A stretch of DNA of 64,000 nt from Clostridia bacterium (GCA_017524445.1 JAFXVP010000053.1:1-64000), one strand, 5' to 3'; shown: positions 35,228-44,032, counted from the first letter of the stretch. The notes: generated by a model not told the origin, from the letters alone. Numbers and translations: made by a program.

Positions 35228-37528
35228 ATGAAGAAGGCAATTGCAATGCTGTTGGTCGTTCTGATGGTCGGCTCGTTCGCGGCGTGCAGCGGTACGCAGC
35301 AGCCTGTGGCGGAACCCACGGCGGAACCCACGGCGACGGAAGCGCCCGCAGAGGAACCCGCGGGCAAGACCGACGCGGAGCTTGCGGCGGAATGCGCGGC
35401 GCTGATCGACGCGATCTACGTGCAGGAGCGCACGGACGAAACCGACGCGCAGTGCGCCGCAGCAAAGGCGGCGTGGGATGCGCTGACGGATGCACAGAAG
35501 GAACTCGTGGAAGGCGAAGAGGCCGATCCCGATTACTTCGGCAGAGACACCGGCGACGCGTCGCTTGACAATCCGAGAAACCAGGACGGCATCGGCGAAA
35601 ACGAGCTGCTGGTCGTGAGTTTCGGCACGTCGTTCAACGAGAGCCGCGCCATGGATATCGGCGGCATCGAGGCGGCGCTCGAGAAGGCTTATCCCGACTG
35701 GTCGGTAAGACGCGCCTTCACCGCGCAGATCATCATCAACCACGTACAGGCGCGCGACGGTGAGAAGATCGACAACATGCAGCAGGCATTGGAACGTGCA
35801 GTCGCTAACGGCGTTAAGAACCTTGTGATCCAGCCGACGCATCTGATGCACGGCGCGGAATACGACGAGCTTTGCGCGGCGGTCGAAGCGTACGCGGACA
35901 AGTTCGATTCCGTGAAGATCGCGGAGCCGCTTCTGGGCGAAGTCGGCAAGGATGAGACGGAAGTCAACACCGACAAGGAACGCGTTGCAAAGGCAGTCGT
36001 TGCAGATGCGGTGATGAGCGAAGGTTATGAGACGCTTGAAGCGGCAGAAGCAGAAGGCGTTGCGTTCGTGTTCATGGGACACGGCACCTCGCACAAGGCG
36101 AAGGTCACCTATTCCCAGATGCAGACCATGATGAACGAGCTCGGCTACAAAAACGTGTTTATCGGCACCGTCGAGGGCGAGCCGGAGTCCACCTCCTGCG
36201 AAAACGTCATCAACGCGGTGCACGAGGCGGGCTATACCAAGGTCGTGCTGCAGCCGCTGATGGTCGTTGCGGGCGATCACGCAAACAACGATATGGCGGA
36301 TATGGAGGATCCGGAATCCTGGTTCTCCCAGTTTGATGCAAGCGGATACTTTGATGCCATCACGGCCTGTATCTCCGGTCTCGGCAGAATCGAAGCGATC
36401 CAGGAGATCTATGTGGAGCATGCAAATGAAGTTTTGCAGATGTTTGACCCGGATCATGCTGCTGCGGCAGAGGTCGCGGCGCTGATCGACGCGATCTATG
36501 TGCAGGAGCGCACGGATGAGACCGACGCGCAGTGCGCAGCGGCAAAGGCAGCGTGGGATGCGCTCACGGATGAACAGAAGGAGCTCGTCGAGGGTGAGGA
36601 AGCCGATCCCGATTACTTCGGCAGAGACACCGGCGACGCATCGCTTGACGATCCGAAAAACGCGGACGAGATCGGCGAAAACGAGCTGCTCGTCGTGAGC
36701 TTCGGCACGTCGTTCAACGAGAGCCGCGCCATGGATATCGGCGGCATTGAGGCTGCGCTGCAGGCAGCGTATCCCGACTGGTCGGTGCGCAGAGCGTTCA
36801 CCGCGCAGATCATCATCAACCATGTGCAGGCGCGTGACAATGAATGGATCGACAACATGGACCAGGCGCTTGAACGTGCTGTGACAAACGGCGTCAAGAA
36901 TCTCGTCATTCAGCCGACGCACCTGATGCAGGGCGCGGAATATGACGAGCTTTGCGCGGCGGTTGAAAAGTACGTGGACAAGTTCGAATCCGTCAAGGTT
37001 GCGCTGCCGCTCTTGGGCGAAGTCGGCGCGGATGCGACGGTCGTGAACGCGGACAAGGAAACGATTGCAAAGGCAATCACGGCGGAAGCGGTCAAGGAAG
37101 CGGGCTTCGAATCCCTCGAGGACGCGGAAGCGGAAGGCGTTGCGTTCGTGTTTATGGGACACGGAACCTCGCACAAGGCGAAGGTCACCTACTCCCAGAT
37201 GCAGACCATGATGAACACGCTCGGCTACAAGAACGTGTTCATCGGCACCGTTGAGGGCGAGCCGGAGGAGACCGCGTGCGAGAACGTCATCGAAGCAGTC
37301 CACGCGGCGGGCTACGACAAGGTCATCCTTCGTCCGCTGATGGTCGTTGCAGGCGATCATGCAAACAACGATATGGCGGATCCGGAGGATCCGGAATCCT
37401 GGCTGAGACAGTTCACCGATGCAGGTCTGTTCCTTGAGGTCAAGACGCAGATTGCAGGCCTCGGCAGGATCGAAGCCATCCAGGCGCTCTATGTCGAGCA
37501 TGCGGGCGCTGTTATCAACGCTGAATAA
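35228..37528 (+). CDS. cbiK: Exported lipoprotein with two tandem CbiK cobaltochelatase domains
   Basis: 766 residues. A signal peptide with lipobox SFAAC (Cys20) and a Pro/Thr/Glu-rich linker lead to two copies of a 360-residue unit: a helical segment of about 60 residues (AALIDAIYVQERTDETDAQC) and a sirohydrochlorin cobaltochelatase domain (PF06180-type). The metal/catalytic His pair is present in both copies: FMGHGTSH (His285, His645) and VAGDHAND (His351, His711). A third site differs: PTHLMH in copy 1, PTHLMQ in copy 2. CbiK normally inserts Co2+ into sirohydrochlorin in the cytosol; an exported form is known from Desulfovibrio (CbiKP). First gene after the cobalamin riboswitch. Its role outside the membrane (chelatase, cobalt or tetrapyrrole binding) is unclear. 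Confidence 0.92.
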   Translation: MKKAIAMLLVVLMVGSFAACSGTQQPVAEPTAEPTATEAPAEEPAGKTDAELAAECAALIDAIYVQERTDETDAQCAAAKAAWDALTDAQKELVEGEEADPDYFGRDTGDASLDNPRNQDGIGENELLVVSFGTSFNESRAMDIGGIEAALEKAYPDWSVRRAFTAQIIINHVQARDGEKIDNMQQALERAVANGVKNLVIQPTHLMHGAEYDELCAAVEAYADKFDSVKIAEPLLGEVGKDETEVNTDKERVAKAVVADAVMSEGYETLEAAEAEGVAFVFMGHGTSHKAKVTYSQMQTMMNELGYKNVFIGTVEGEPESTSCENVINAVHEAGYTKVVLQPLMVVAGDHANNDMADMEDPESWFSQFDASGYFDAITACISGLGRIEAIQEIYVEHANEVLQMFDPDHAAAAEVAALIDAIYVQERTDETDAQCAAAKAAWDALTDEQKELVEGEEADPDYFGRDTGDASLDDPKNADEIGENELLVVSFGTSFNESRAMDIGGIEAALQAAYPDWSVRRAFTAQIIINHVQARDNEWIDNMDQALERAVTNGVKNLVIQPTHLMQGAEYDELCAAVEKYVDKFESVKVALPLLGEVGADATVVNADKETIAKAITAEAVKEAGFESLEDAEAEGVAFVFMGHGTSHKAKVTYSQMQTMMNTLGYKNVFIGTVEGEPEETACENVIEAVHAAGYDKVILRPLMVVAGDHANNDMADPEDPESWLRQFTDAGLFLEVKTQIAGLGRIEAIQALYVEHAGAVINAE
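35395..37528 (+). repeat. Direct in-frame duplication, period 1080 bp
   Basis: Unit 1 (about 35395-36474) and unit 2 (from 36475) align at a constant offset of 1080 bases; for example GCTGATCGACGCGATCTA is at 35401 and 36481. Long stretches differ only at third codon positions, so the duplication is recent or kept alike by gene conversion. Confidence 0.92.
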
Positions 37529-37549
37529 TACGGAAAAGGAAAGGATCTT

Positions 37550-38113
37550 ATGAAAAGAATCATTGCGCTGTCCCTGCTTGTGATCCTGCTTGCGGCGGTG
37601 TTCGCCGCCTGCGGCGCAAAGACGCCGGAGGACCAGCCGGTCGAAACGCCGTCTGAGACGGAAGCAACACAGAAACCGACCGAGGCGCCCGTACAGGAGC
37701 CCACGGAAGCACCCGAGCCCGAAGAACCCGAAGGCAGGATCGACCTTCCCGACGGCGTGTACACGGCGGAGTTCAGGACGGACAGCACCATGTTCCACGT
37801 GAACGAGGCGAACAAGGGACTCGGCATATTGACTGTTCAAGACGGCAAGGCGACGATCCACGTGAGTTTGGTCGGCAAGTCGATTTTGAATCTCTATCCG
37901 GGTCTTGCGGCGGACGCGCAGAAGGACGGCGCTGTTCTTCTGGAGCCGACGACGGACACCGTCACCTATGACGACGGCGAATCCGAGGAGGTTTACGGCT
38001 TCGATATTCCGGTTCCGGTGATCGGCGAGGAATTCGATCTTGCGCTGATTGGAAAAAAGGGTAAGTGGTACGATCATAAGGTCATGGTTATAAATCCCGT
38101 TCCGCAGAACTGA
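37550..38113 (+). CDS. Surface lipoprotein, NEAT-like beta domain
   Basis: 187 residues: signal peptide with lipobox FAACG, a Pro/Glu/Thr linker, then one beta domain beginning DGVYTAEFRTDSTMFHV and containing GILTVQDGKATIHVSL. The domain has the outline of NEAT/iron-transport-associated domains and is paralogous to the domain of the next gene; ligand-binding is inference. Placed 21 bases after the CbiK lipoprotein and before an internal terminator hairpin, so it likely belongs to the same transcript. Heme, corrinoid or cobalt-tetrapyrrole capture would fit the context. Confidence 0.7.
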   Translation: MKRIIALSLLVILLAAVFAACGAKTPEDQPVETPSETEATQKPTEAPVQEPTEAPEPEEPEGRIDLPDGVYTAEFRTDSTMFHVNEANKGLGILTVQDGKATIHVSLVGKSILNLYPGLAADAQKDGAVLLEPTTDTVTYDDGESEEVYGFDIPVPVIGEEFDLALIGKKGKWYDHKVMVINPVPQN

Positions 38114-38116
38114 CGC

Positions 38117-38145
38117 TTGCGGTTTGGGCGGAAATCGTGTAAAAT
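38117..38145 (+). promoter_or_regulatory. Putative internal promoter
   Basis: TTGCGG (38117-38122), 17-bp spacer, TAAAAT (38140-38145). A start near 38152 would place the hairpin at 38158-38194 at the 5' end of the RNA. Confidence 0.4.
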
Positions 38146-38157
38146 AATAAAAAAGAC

Positions 38158-38201
38158 GGCGGCACGGCAGGCCCCAAAGCAGTGCCGCGCCGCCGCTTTT
38201 T
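38158..38201 (+). terminator. Internal terminator/attenuator in the cobalamin operon
   Basis: A 12-bp GC-rich stem with one mismatch (38158-38169 with 38183-38194), 13-base loop, then GC and five T. It ends about 20 bases before the next ATG. Confidence 0.82.
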
Positions 38202-38221
38202 ATGATTCGGAGGGACAGGAC

Positions 38222-38632
38222 ATGAAAAAAGTTTTCGTTTGGCTTCTTTTGGCGGGAATGCTGGTTTCGGCGCTTGCGTGCAGGGCGTCGGAACAGAACG
38301 AAGCGGCGATCGCGGACGGAGCGTATACGGTCGCCGTCACGCTCGAAGGCGGTACCGGCAAAGCGAAGATCGAATCGCCTGCAGCGCTTTCTGTTGCGGG
38401 CGGCAAAATGACGCTGACGGTGAAATGGAGCAGCGACAAATATGATTATATGATCGTGGACGACACGAAGTTTACGCCGGAATACGTCGACGGGCATTCC
38501 ACGTTTGTGATCCCGGTGGAAAATATCAACGAACCGCTTTCCGTGATCGCAGACACCACGGCGATGAGCACGCCGCACGAGATCGAATACACAATCACGT
38601 TCGACGCGGCGTCGCTCAAACCCGCCTCATGA
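38222..38632 (+). CDS. Small lipoprotein, NEAT-like beta domain
   Basis: 136 residues: signal peptide with lipobox SALAC, then a single domain (DGAYTVAVTLEGGTGKAKI, VAGGKMTLTVKWSSDKYDYM, STFVIPVENINEPLSVIAD, STPHEIEYTITF). This short domain commonly accompanies metal-chelate ABC importers in Clostridia; I class it as NEAT-like by outline only. It resembles the domain of the preceding lipoprotein. The stop overlaps the next start by ATGA, so it is translationally coupled to the binding protein of the importer. Confidence 0.7.
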   Translation: MKKVFVWLLLAGMLVSALACRASEQNEAAIADGAYTVAVTLEGGTGKAKIESPAALSVAGGKMTLTVKWSSDKYDYMIVDDTKFTPEYVDGHSTFVIPVENINEPLSVIADTTAMSTPHEIEYTITFDAASLKPAS

Positions 38633-39795
38633 GCGGGCGCAGAACGGTTAAAACTGTTGCGCTGATTCTCAGCGCTGCTTTTTGTATTCTGACTTTTGCC
38701 TGCGGAACGAAAACGGCGGAACCGAACCGTCCCGAAGGTCCGGCGTGGGAAACGCTCTCGGCGGTTTCCGAAACGCCGGTGCGCTGTGCCACCGAGTTTT
38801 CGATCACGCAATACACGGACGGATATGAAATGATCGAGATCCCCGCAACGGGCAAAGTGCTGCTCGTGCCGGAGGGGCAGGGCGCGCCGAAGGGACTTCC
38901 GGAGGACGTGACGGTTCTGTACCGCCCGATCGACCGGATCTATCTTGCGGCGACGAGCGCGATGGATTTTTTCCGCGCACTGGACGGCGTCTCCGCCGTA
39001 CGGCTTTCCGGCACGAAGGCCGAGGGCTGGACGATCCCGGAGGCGCGGGAAGCAATGGAGCGCGGCGACATGCTGTTCGCCGGCAAATACAGCGCGCCGG
39101 ACTATGAGCTGATCCTCTGGGAGAAGTGCGATCTCGCAATCGAATCGACGATGATCTACCATTCGCCCGCGATCACCGAAAAGCTTGCGGGCTACGGCGT
39201 TCCGGTGCTGATCGAACGCTCAAGCTATGAGGAAGATCCGCTCGGACGCATGGAGTGGATCAAAGTGTATGGCGCGATCCTCGGGAAAGAGGACGAAGCG
39301 GCGGCGCTGTTCGACGCGGAGGCGGAGGCAGTCGAAGAAATCGGCAGCATGCCGAAAACGGGAAAGACCGTCGCGTTCTTCTACGTCACCGGCTCCGGTG
39401 CTGTAAACGTGCGCAAGAGCAGCGATTACGTCGTGAAGATGATCGAAACGGCAGGCGGGGAATACGTCTTTTCCGATCTCGACAGCGGCAACGCGCTGTC
39501 CACCGTGAATATGACGACGGAACGCTTTTATATCGGCGCGAAGGATGCGGACGTACTGATCTACAACAGCTCGATCGACGCCGAGATCTTCACCGTGGAC
39601 GAGCTGCTCGACAAATGTCCGATCCTGAAGGATTTCAAGGCGGTCAAAACCGGCGATCTCTGGTGCACGGGCAAAAATCTGTTTCAGGAACCGATGGGGC
39701 TTGGAAAGCTCATCGGCGATTTTCACCGCGTGCTGTCGGACAGGGACGCCGACGGGCTCGTGTATCTGCATAAACTGACGAACGGAGGCAAATAA
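38629..39795 (+). CDS. ABC importer substrate-binding lipoprotein (BtuF/FepB type)
   Basis: 388 residues. Signal peptide with lipobox LTFACG, then the helical-backbone binding fold of the BtuF/FhuD class (DLAIESTMIYHSPAITEKLAGYG, IERSSYEEDPLGRMEWIKVYG, VYNSSI-like VLIYNSSIDAEIF). Ligand is likely a corrinoid or another metal chelate; the riboswitch and the corrin genes point to cobalamin or its precursors, but sequence alone does not decide. Next genes encode permease and ATPase. Confidence 0.88.
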   Translation: MSGRRTVKTVALILSAAFCILTFACGTKTAEPNRPEGPAWETLSAVSETPVRCATEFSITQYTDGYEMIEIPATGKVLLVPEGQGAPKGLPEDVTVLYRPIDRIYLAATSAMDFFRALDGVSAVRLSGTKAEGWTIPEAREAMERGDMLFAGKYSAPDYELILWEKCDLAIESTMIYHSPAITEKLAGYGVPVLIERSSYEEDPLGRMEWIKVYGAILGKEDEAAALFDAEAEAVEEIGSMPKTGKTVAFFYVTGSGAVNVRKSSDYVVKMIETAGGEYVFSDLDSGNALSTVNMTTERFYIGAKDADVLIYNSSIDAEIFTVDELLDKCPILKDFKAVKTGDLWCTGKNLFQEPMGLGKLIGDFHRVLSDRDADGLVYLHKLTNGGK

Positions 39796-39796
39796 G

Positions 39797-40861
39797 ATGC
39801 GGCAAAACGGTCGGTTCGCGCAATTCAAAGACGGCTTGCTTCGCGTAAGCCGTTCGTTCGACCGCGCGCGGCTTCCGATCGGGTTCGCGATTCTCGGCGC
39901 TGCGCTTGTCGGGCTGTTCTTCTGGAACATCGCCGCGGGAAGCGTTTCGCTGTCGTTCGCCGAAGTCGCGGACGGGCTTTTTCATGCGGACAGTCCGTTC
40001 CGCACGATCGTAATCGACGCGCGTCTCGTGCGTATTCTTTCCGCGATCCTTTTGGGCGGCGCGCTTGCACTGTCCGGTTTTCTTCTCCAGACCTTTTTTG
40101 CAAATCCGATCGCGGGGCCGTTCGTGCTCGGCATCGCGTCCGGCGCGAAGCTTGTCATGACCCTTGCGCTGATCGGCTTTTTAAGCTTTGGGATCAACCG
40201 CAATTCGAACGTGCTGATCCTCGCCTCGTTTCTCGGCGCGATGCTCTCCATGGGCTTTGTGCTTGCGATCTCCCATAAGGTCAAGCGTATGTCGATGCTC
40301 GTCATCTGCGGCGTCATGATCGGCTATATCTGCTCGGCGATCACCGAACTTGTCGTGCAGTTCGCCGAGGAATCGAACATCATCAAGCTCCACGACTGGG
40401 CGATGGGCAGCTTTGCAAACGTCCAATGGCATAACGTGATCGTCATCACGGCAGTGGTACTGCCCGCATTCGCGGTAACGTTTTTGATGAGCAAGCCGAT
40501 CGGCGCGTATCAGCTCGGCGAGGTCTACGCAAAGAACATGGGCGTGAACATTCCCCTGTTCCGCGCCGCGCTGATCCTTCTCTCCGGCGTGCTTTCCGCC
40601 TGCGTGACGGCGTTCGCGGGACCGGTTTCGTTTGTCGGCGTCGCGGTGCCGCACCTGATGCGGCGGCTATTCAAGACCGCAAAGCCGATCGTCATGATTC
40701 CCGCGTGCTTTTTAGGCGGCGCCGTGTTCTGCCTGTTCTGCGATCTCATCGCGCGGACGCTCGTGTCCGAGCAGCTTTCGATCAGCTCCGTGACCGCGGT
40801 GCTCGGCGCGCCGATCGTCATCCTCGTGATGCTCCGTCGGCAAAAGGAGGGCGAGCGATGA
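39797..40861 (+). CDS. ABC importer permease (BtuC/FecCD family)
   Basis: 354 residues with about ten helices. Typical BtuC/FecCD marks: RLVRILSAILLGGALALSGF, FFANPIAGPFVLGIASGAK, ELVVQFAEESN..., and GPVSFVGVAVPHLMRRLF near 275, then ISSVTAVLGAPIVILVMLRR at the end. Inner-membrane channel for the preceding binding protein. Start 1 base after the previous stop, with GGAGG inside the end of the binding-protein gene; the stop overlaps the ATPase gene by 4 bases. Confidence 0.92.
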   Translation: MRQNGRFAQFKDGLLRVSRSFDRARLPIGFAILGAALVGLFFWNIAAGSVSLSFAEVADGLFHADSPFRTIVIDARLVRILSAILLGGALALSGFLLQTFFANPIAGPFVLGIASGAKLVMTLALIGFLSFGINRNSNVLILASFLGAMLSMGFVLAISHKVKRMSMLVICGVMIGYICSAITELVVQFAEESNIIKLHDWAMGSFANVQWHNVIVITAVVLPAFAVTFLMSKPIGAYQLGEVYAKNMGVNIPLFRAALILLSGVLSACVTAFAGPVSFVGVAVPHLMRRLFKTAKPIVMIPACFLGGAVFCLFCDLIARTLVSEQLSISSVTAVLGAPIVILVMLRRQKEGER

Positions 40862-41988
40862 ACGGCACATATTACGTTTCCGCGGAGCATATGACCGTCG
40901 GCTATGACGGCAAGCCGCTCATCGAGAACATTGAGATCGGCGTACGCCGCGGCGAGATCCTGACGCTGATCGGACCGAACGGCTCGGGCAAGTCCACGAT
41001 CCTCAAAAGCATCATCAAGGAATTAAAGCTGATCGCAGGGACCGTCGTGCTTGACGGACACGACATGGCGGCGCTCAAGGAACGTGATATCGCGAAAAAA
41101 CTTGCGATTGTCATGACCGAACGCATCCGGGGAGAGCTCATGAGCTGTTGGGACGTCGCGGCGACCGGACGCTATCCCTATACCGGACGGCTCGGCATTC
41201 TGACGAAAGAGGACCGCGCGATCGTCGACGCGGCGATTCGGACGGTGCACGCGGAGGATTTTAAGGGCCGTCCGTTCAACCGCATTTCGGACGGACAGCG
41301 GCAGCGCATCCTGCTTGCCCGCGCGATCGCCCAACAGCCGGAGGTCATCGTGCTCGACGAACCGACCTCGTTCCTCGACGTAAAGCACAAGCTGGAGCTG
41401 CTCGACGTCCTGAAAACCATGGTGCGCGAGCAGAACGTCGCGGTGATCGTGTCGCTGCATGAACTGGACCTTGCTGAGAAGATCTCGGACCGCGTCGTTT
41501 GTGTGGCGAACAACCGCATCGATCGGTGCGGCACACCTGAGAAGATCTTCCGCGACGATTATATCTCCGCGCTTTACGGCATGGAAACGGGCAGCTTCAA
41601 CGCGCTGTTCGGCAGCGTGGAGCTTCCCGCGGTTTCCGGCGAGCCGAAGGTCTTTGTAATCGGCGGCGGCGGCAGCGGCGTCCCCGCGTATCGCGCGCTG
41701 CAGCGTGCGGGCGTACCGTTTGCGGCGGGGATCCTGCCCGAGAGCGATCTCGACTTTCCGGTCGCGAAAGCGCTGGCGGCGGAGCTCGTTTCCGTTCCCG
41801 CGTTCTCCGCGATCAACGAAGCGACCGAACGCGCGGCAGCGGCGCGCATGCTGTCGATCGGCAGGGCCGTTTCGACTGTGCCTGCCTTCGGCGAAACGAA
41901 CGCGGCAAATCGAAGATTATACGACGCGGCAAGGGCGGCGGGACTGCTCGTTGACCTCGACGCGGTTTTAAAGGGGGTCGAAGCATGA
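40858..41988 (+). CDS. ABC importer ATPase (BtuD type) with extra C-terminal domain
   Basis: 376 residues. Residues 1-255 form the nucleotide-binding domain: Walker A GPNGSGKST, signature ISDGQRQRILLARA (SDGQ in place of SGGQ), Walker B VIVLDEPTSF and the H-loop in VSLHELDL. Residues about 262-376 are an added domain beginning KVFVIGGGGSGVPAYRALQ, with Rossmann-like character, seen in other clostridial cobalamin-linked ATPases; its role is unknown. Start is the ATG at 40858 (ATGA overlap), not the longer upstream reading. Confidence 0.92.
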   Translation: MNGTYYVSAEHMTVGYDGKPLIENIEIGVRRGEILTLIGPNGSGKSTILKSIIKELKLIAGTVVLDGHDMAALKERDIAKKLAIVMTERIRGELMSCWDVAATGRYPYTGRLGILTKEDRAIVDAAIRTVHAEDFKGRPFNRISDGQRQRILLARAIAQQPEVIVLDEPTSFLDVKHKLELLDVLKTMVREQNVAVIVSLHELDLAEKISDRVVCVANNRIDRCGTPEKIFRDDYISALYGMETGSFNALFGSVELPAVSGEPKVFVIGGGGSGVPAYRALQRAGVPFAAGILPESDLDFPVAKALAAELVSVPAFSAINEATERAAAARMLSIGRAVSTVPAFGETNAANRRLYDAARAAGLLVDLDAVLKGVEA

Positions 41989-42974
41989 CCCTTTGGCAAT
42001 ACACCTTACTGTCCGTCCTCGCGGGATTTCTGATCGACTGCGTGCTCGGCGATCCGGCGCGTTTACCGCATCCCGTGGTTCTGATCGGCAAGCTGATTTC
42101 GCTGTCCGAAAAGGCGCTTCGAAAAGCGTTTGCGAAAACCGAGCGCGGCGAGCTTGCTGCCGGAACAGTCATGGCGATCCTTGTACCGCTCATCTCGACG
42201 GGCGTGAGCTTCGGCATTTTATTCGGGCTCTGGAAGCTTTCCCCGTGGGCGTATTTTGCGATGAGCAGCATCATGTGCTGGCAATGCTTTGCGGCAAGAT
42301 GCCTTGCAAAAGAAGCGAAAAAGGTGGTCAGAGCGCTCGAATCGGACGGACTCGAAGCCGGACGCAAACAGGTTTCCATGCTGGTCGGGCGCGACACGGA
42401 ACAGCTTACGGAGGAGCAGGTAATCAAAGCCGCCGTCGAAACTGTCGCCGAAAACGCCTCGGACGGCGTGATCGCGCCGATGCTTTTTATGTTCCTGTTC
42501 GGCGCGATCGGCGGTTTTTTCTATAAGGCGGTCAACACGATGGATTCGATGGTCGGCTACAAAAACGATCGCTATCTGTATTTCGGACGCGCCGCGGCCA
42601 AGCTTGACGACGTGCTGAACTTTGTTCCGTCGCGGCTTTCGGCACTCGCAATGATCGCGGTATGTCCGCTGCTGCGGCTTGACGGACAGAACGCATATCG
42701 TATCTGGAAACGCGACAGAAGAAAGCACGCAAGCCCGAACTCCGCGCAGACCGAATCGGTTGCGGCAGGTGCGCTGCATGTCGAGCTTGCCGGTCCTGCA
42801 AGCTATTTCGGAAAGGTCGTGAAAAAGCCCACGCTCGGTGATCCGGACAGACCGATCGAGCGAGACGACGTCAAAAAGACCTGCGCGCTGATGTACGGCG
42901 CAAGCGTGTTGCTGCTCGTCCTTTTGGAAGCGATCCTTCTGCCGCTCGCGTTTTTCGGAGGGCTCGGCCTATGA
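41985..42974 (+). CDS. cbiB: Adenosylcobinamide-phosphate synthase CbiB
   Basis: 329 residues, membrane protein with several helices. Joins the aminopropanol(-phosphate) arm to adenosylcobyric acid. Seen: DCVLGDPARLPHPVVLIGKL at the start, EQVIKAAVETVAENASDGVI and FYKAVNTMDSMVGYKNDRY in the middle, and the family's RDRRKHASPNS stretch. Coupled to the ATPase and cobD genes by 4-base overlaps. Confidence 0.96.
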   Translation: MTLWQYTLLSVLAGFLIDCVLGDPARLPHPVVLIGKLISLSEKALRKAFAKTERGELAAGTVMAILVPLISTGVSFGILFGLWKLSPWAYFAMSSIMCWQCFAARCLAKEAKKVVRALESDGLEAGRKQVSMLVGRDTEQLTEEQVIKAAVETVAENASDGVIAPMLFMFLFGAIGGFFYKAVNTMDSMVGYKNDRYLYFGRAAAKLDDVLNFVPSRLSALAMIAVCPLLRLDGQNAYRIWKRDRRKHASPNSAQTESVAAGALHVELAGPASYFGKVVKKPTLGDPDRPIERDDVKKTCALMYGASVLLLVLLEAILLPLAFFGGLGL

Positions 42975-44032
42975 AGTTTGAACAATACGTACACGGCGGC
43001 GATATCTATAAAAACACGGTAACGCTCGATTTTTCGGCAAACGTCAATCCGTTCGGAACGCCCGAACCCGTCAAGGCGGCGATCCGCGACGCGGCGGACG
43101 AGGCGGACCGCTATCCGGATCCGTACTGTACGGCGCTTCGTGAAAAGCTTTCCGCGCTGCACGGCGTAAAGGCGGACGCGATCCTTTGCGGCAGCGGTGC
43201 GGCTGAGCTGATCTTTTCGTTCACGGCCGCGCTTTGCCCGAAAACCGCGCTGCTGCCCGTCCCGTCGTTTGCGGAGTACGAGACCGCGCTTCGCGCCGTC
43301 GGCGTTGAACCGACCTTTTATCCGCTGTTGCGGGAGAACGGCTTTGCGCTGACAGAGGACATTCTCGACGCGATCAATTTGAGCACGAACGTGCTGATGC
43401 TCTGCTCGCCGAACAACCCGACCGGGCGAAGCGTCGAGAAGAAATTGCTGCTTTCGATCCTCGACCGCTGCCGCAAGACAGGCACGTGGTTATTGCTCGA
43501 CGAGTGCTTTCAGGACCTTTGCGACGCGGACAAGGCGTTTTCGCTGATCGGCGCGCTTAAAGACGGTGACCGCGTGCTGATCCTGCGCGCGTTTACCAAG
43601 ACCTACGGCATGGCCGGCGTGCGGCTCGGTTACGCGGTCTCGAAAAACCGCGAGTTGCTTTTCAAAATGTCCGAAACCGTGCAGCCGTGGAACGTGTCGA
43701 CGGTGGCGCAAGTTGCGGGGCTTGCCGCGCTCGACTGCCCGGACTGGGCGGAGCGTGCCCGGACGCTGTTCCGGACGGAAAAGGCGTATTTGATGCGCGA
43801 ACTCAATGCGCTCGGCGTGTCCGTTTTACCCGGCGACGCGAATTATCTGCTGCTTTCGGGCGTGCCGTCGCTGTACGAAGCGCTGCTTCAAAGGGGGATT
43901 CTGGTGCGTGACTGCGCAAACTATCGCGGATTGGAGAAGGGCGACGTGCGCATCGCGGTGCGTATGCACGCGGAAAACGAGGCGCTGATCGCGGCGATCG
44001 CGGAGGTATCGGATGCACGAAACGGGAATTGA
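42971..44032 (+). CDS. cobD: Threonine-phosphate decarboxylase CobD (PLP-dependent)
   Basis: 353 residues, fold type I aminotransferase-like. Makes (R)-1-amino-2-propanol phosphate used by CbiB. Seen: LDFSANVNPFGTPEPVKAAI at the start, CSPNNPTGRSV, LLDECFQDLC and the PLP-Lys motif FTKTYGMAGVRLGY. A HisC-like transaminase is the alternative, but the position directly after cbiB favours CobD. Overlaps cbiD by 20 bases. Confidence 0.92.
   Translation: MKFEQYVHGGDIYKNTVTLDFSANVNPFGTPEPVKAAIRDAADEADRYPDPYCTALREKLSALHGVKADAILCGSGAAELIFSFTAALCPKTALLPVPSFAEYETALRAVGVEPTFYPLLRENGFALTEDILDAINLSTNVLMLCSPNNPTGRSVEKKLLLSILDRCRKTGTWLLLDECFQDLCDADKAFSLIGALKDGDRVLILRAFTKTYGMAGVRLGYAVSKNRELLFKMSETVQPWNVSTVAQVAGLAALDCPDWAERARTLFRTEKAYLMRELNALGVSVLPGDANYLLLSGVPSLYEALLQRGILVRDCANYRGLEKGDVRIAVRMHAENEALIAAIAEVSDARNGN

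Noticed and set aside
35177..38578. A 1133-codon minus-strand frame opposite the CbiK and lipoprotein genes.
   Set aside because: It is a shadow of the plus-strand genes. It shows the same 1080-bp repeat only because the true gene is duplicated, and it crosses two terminators.
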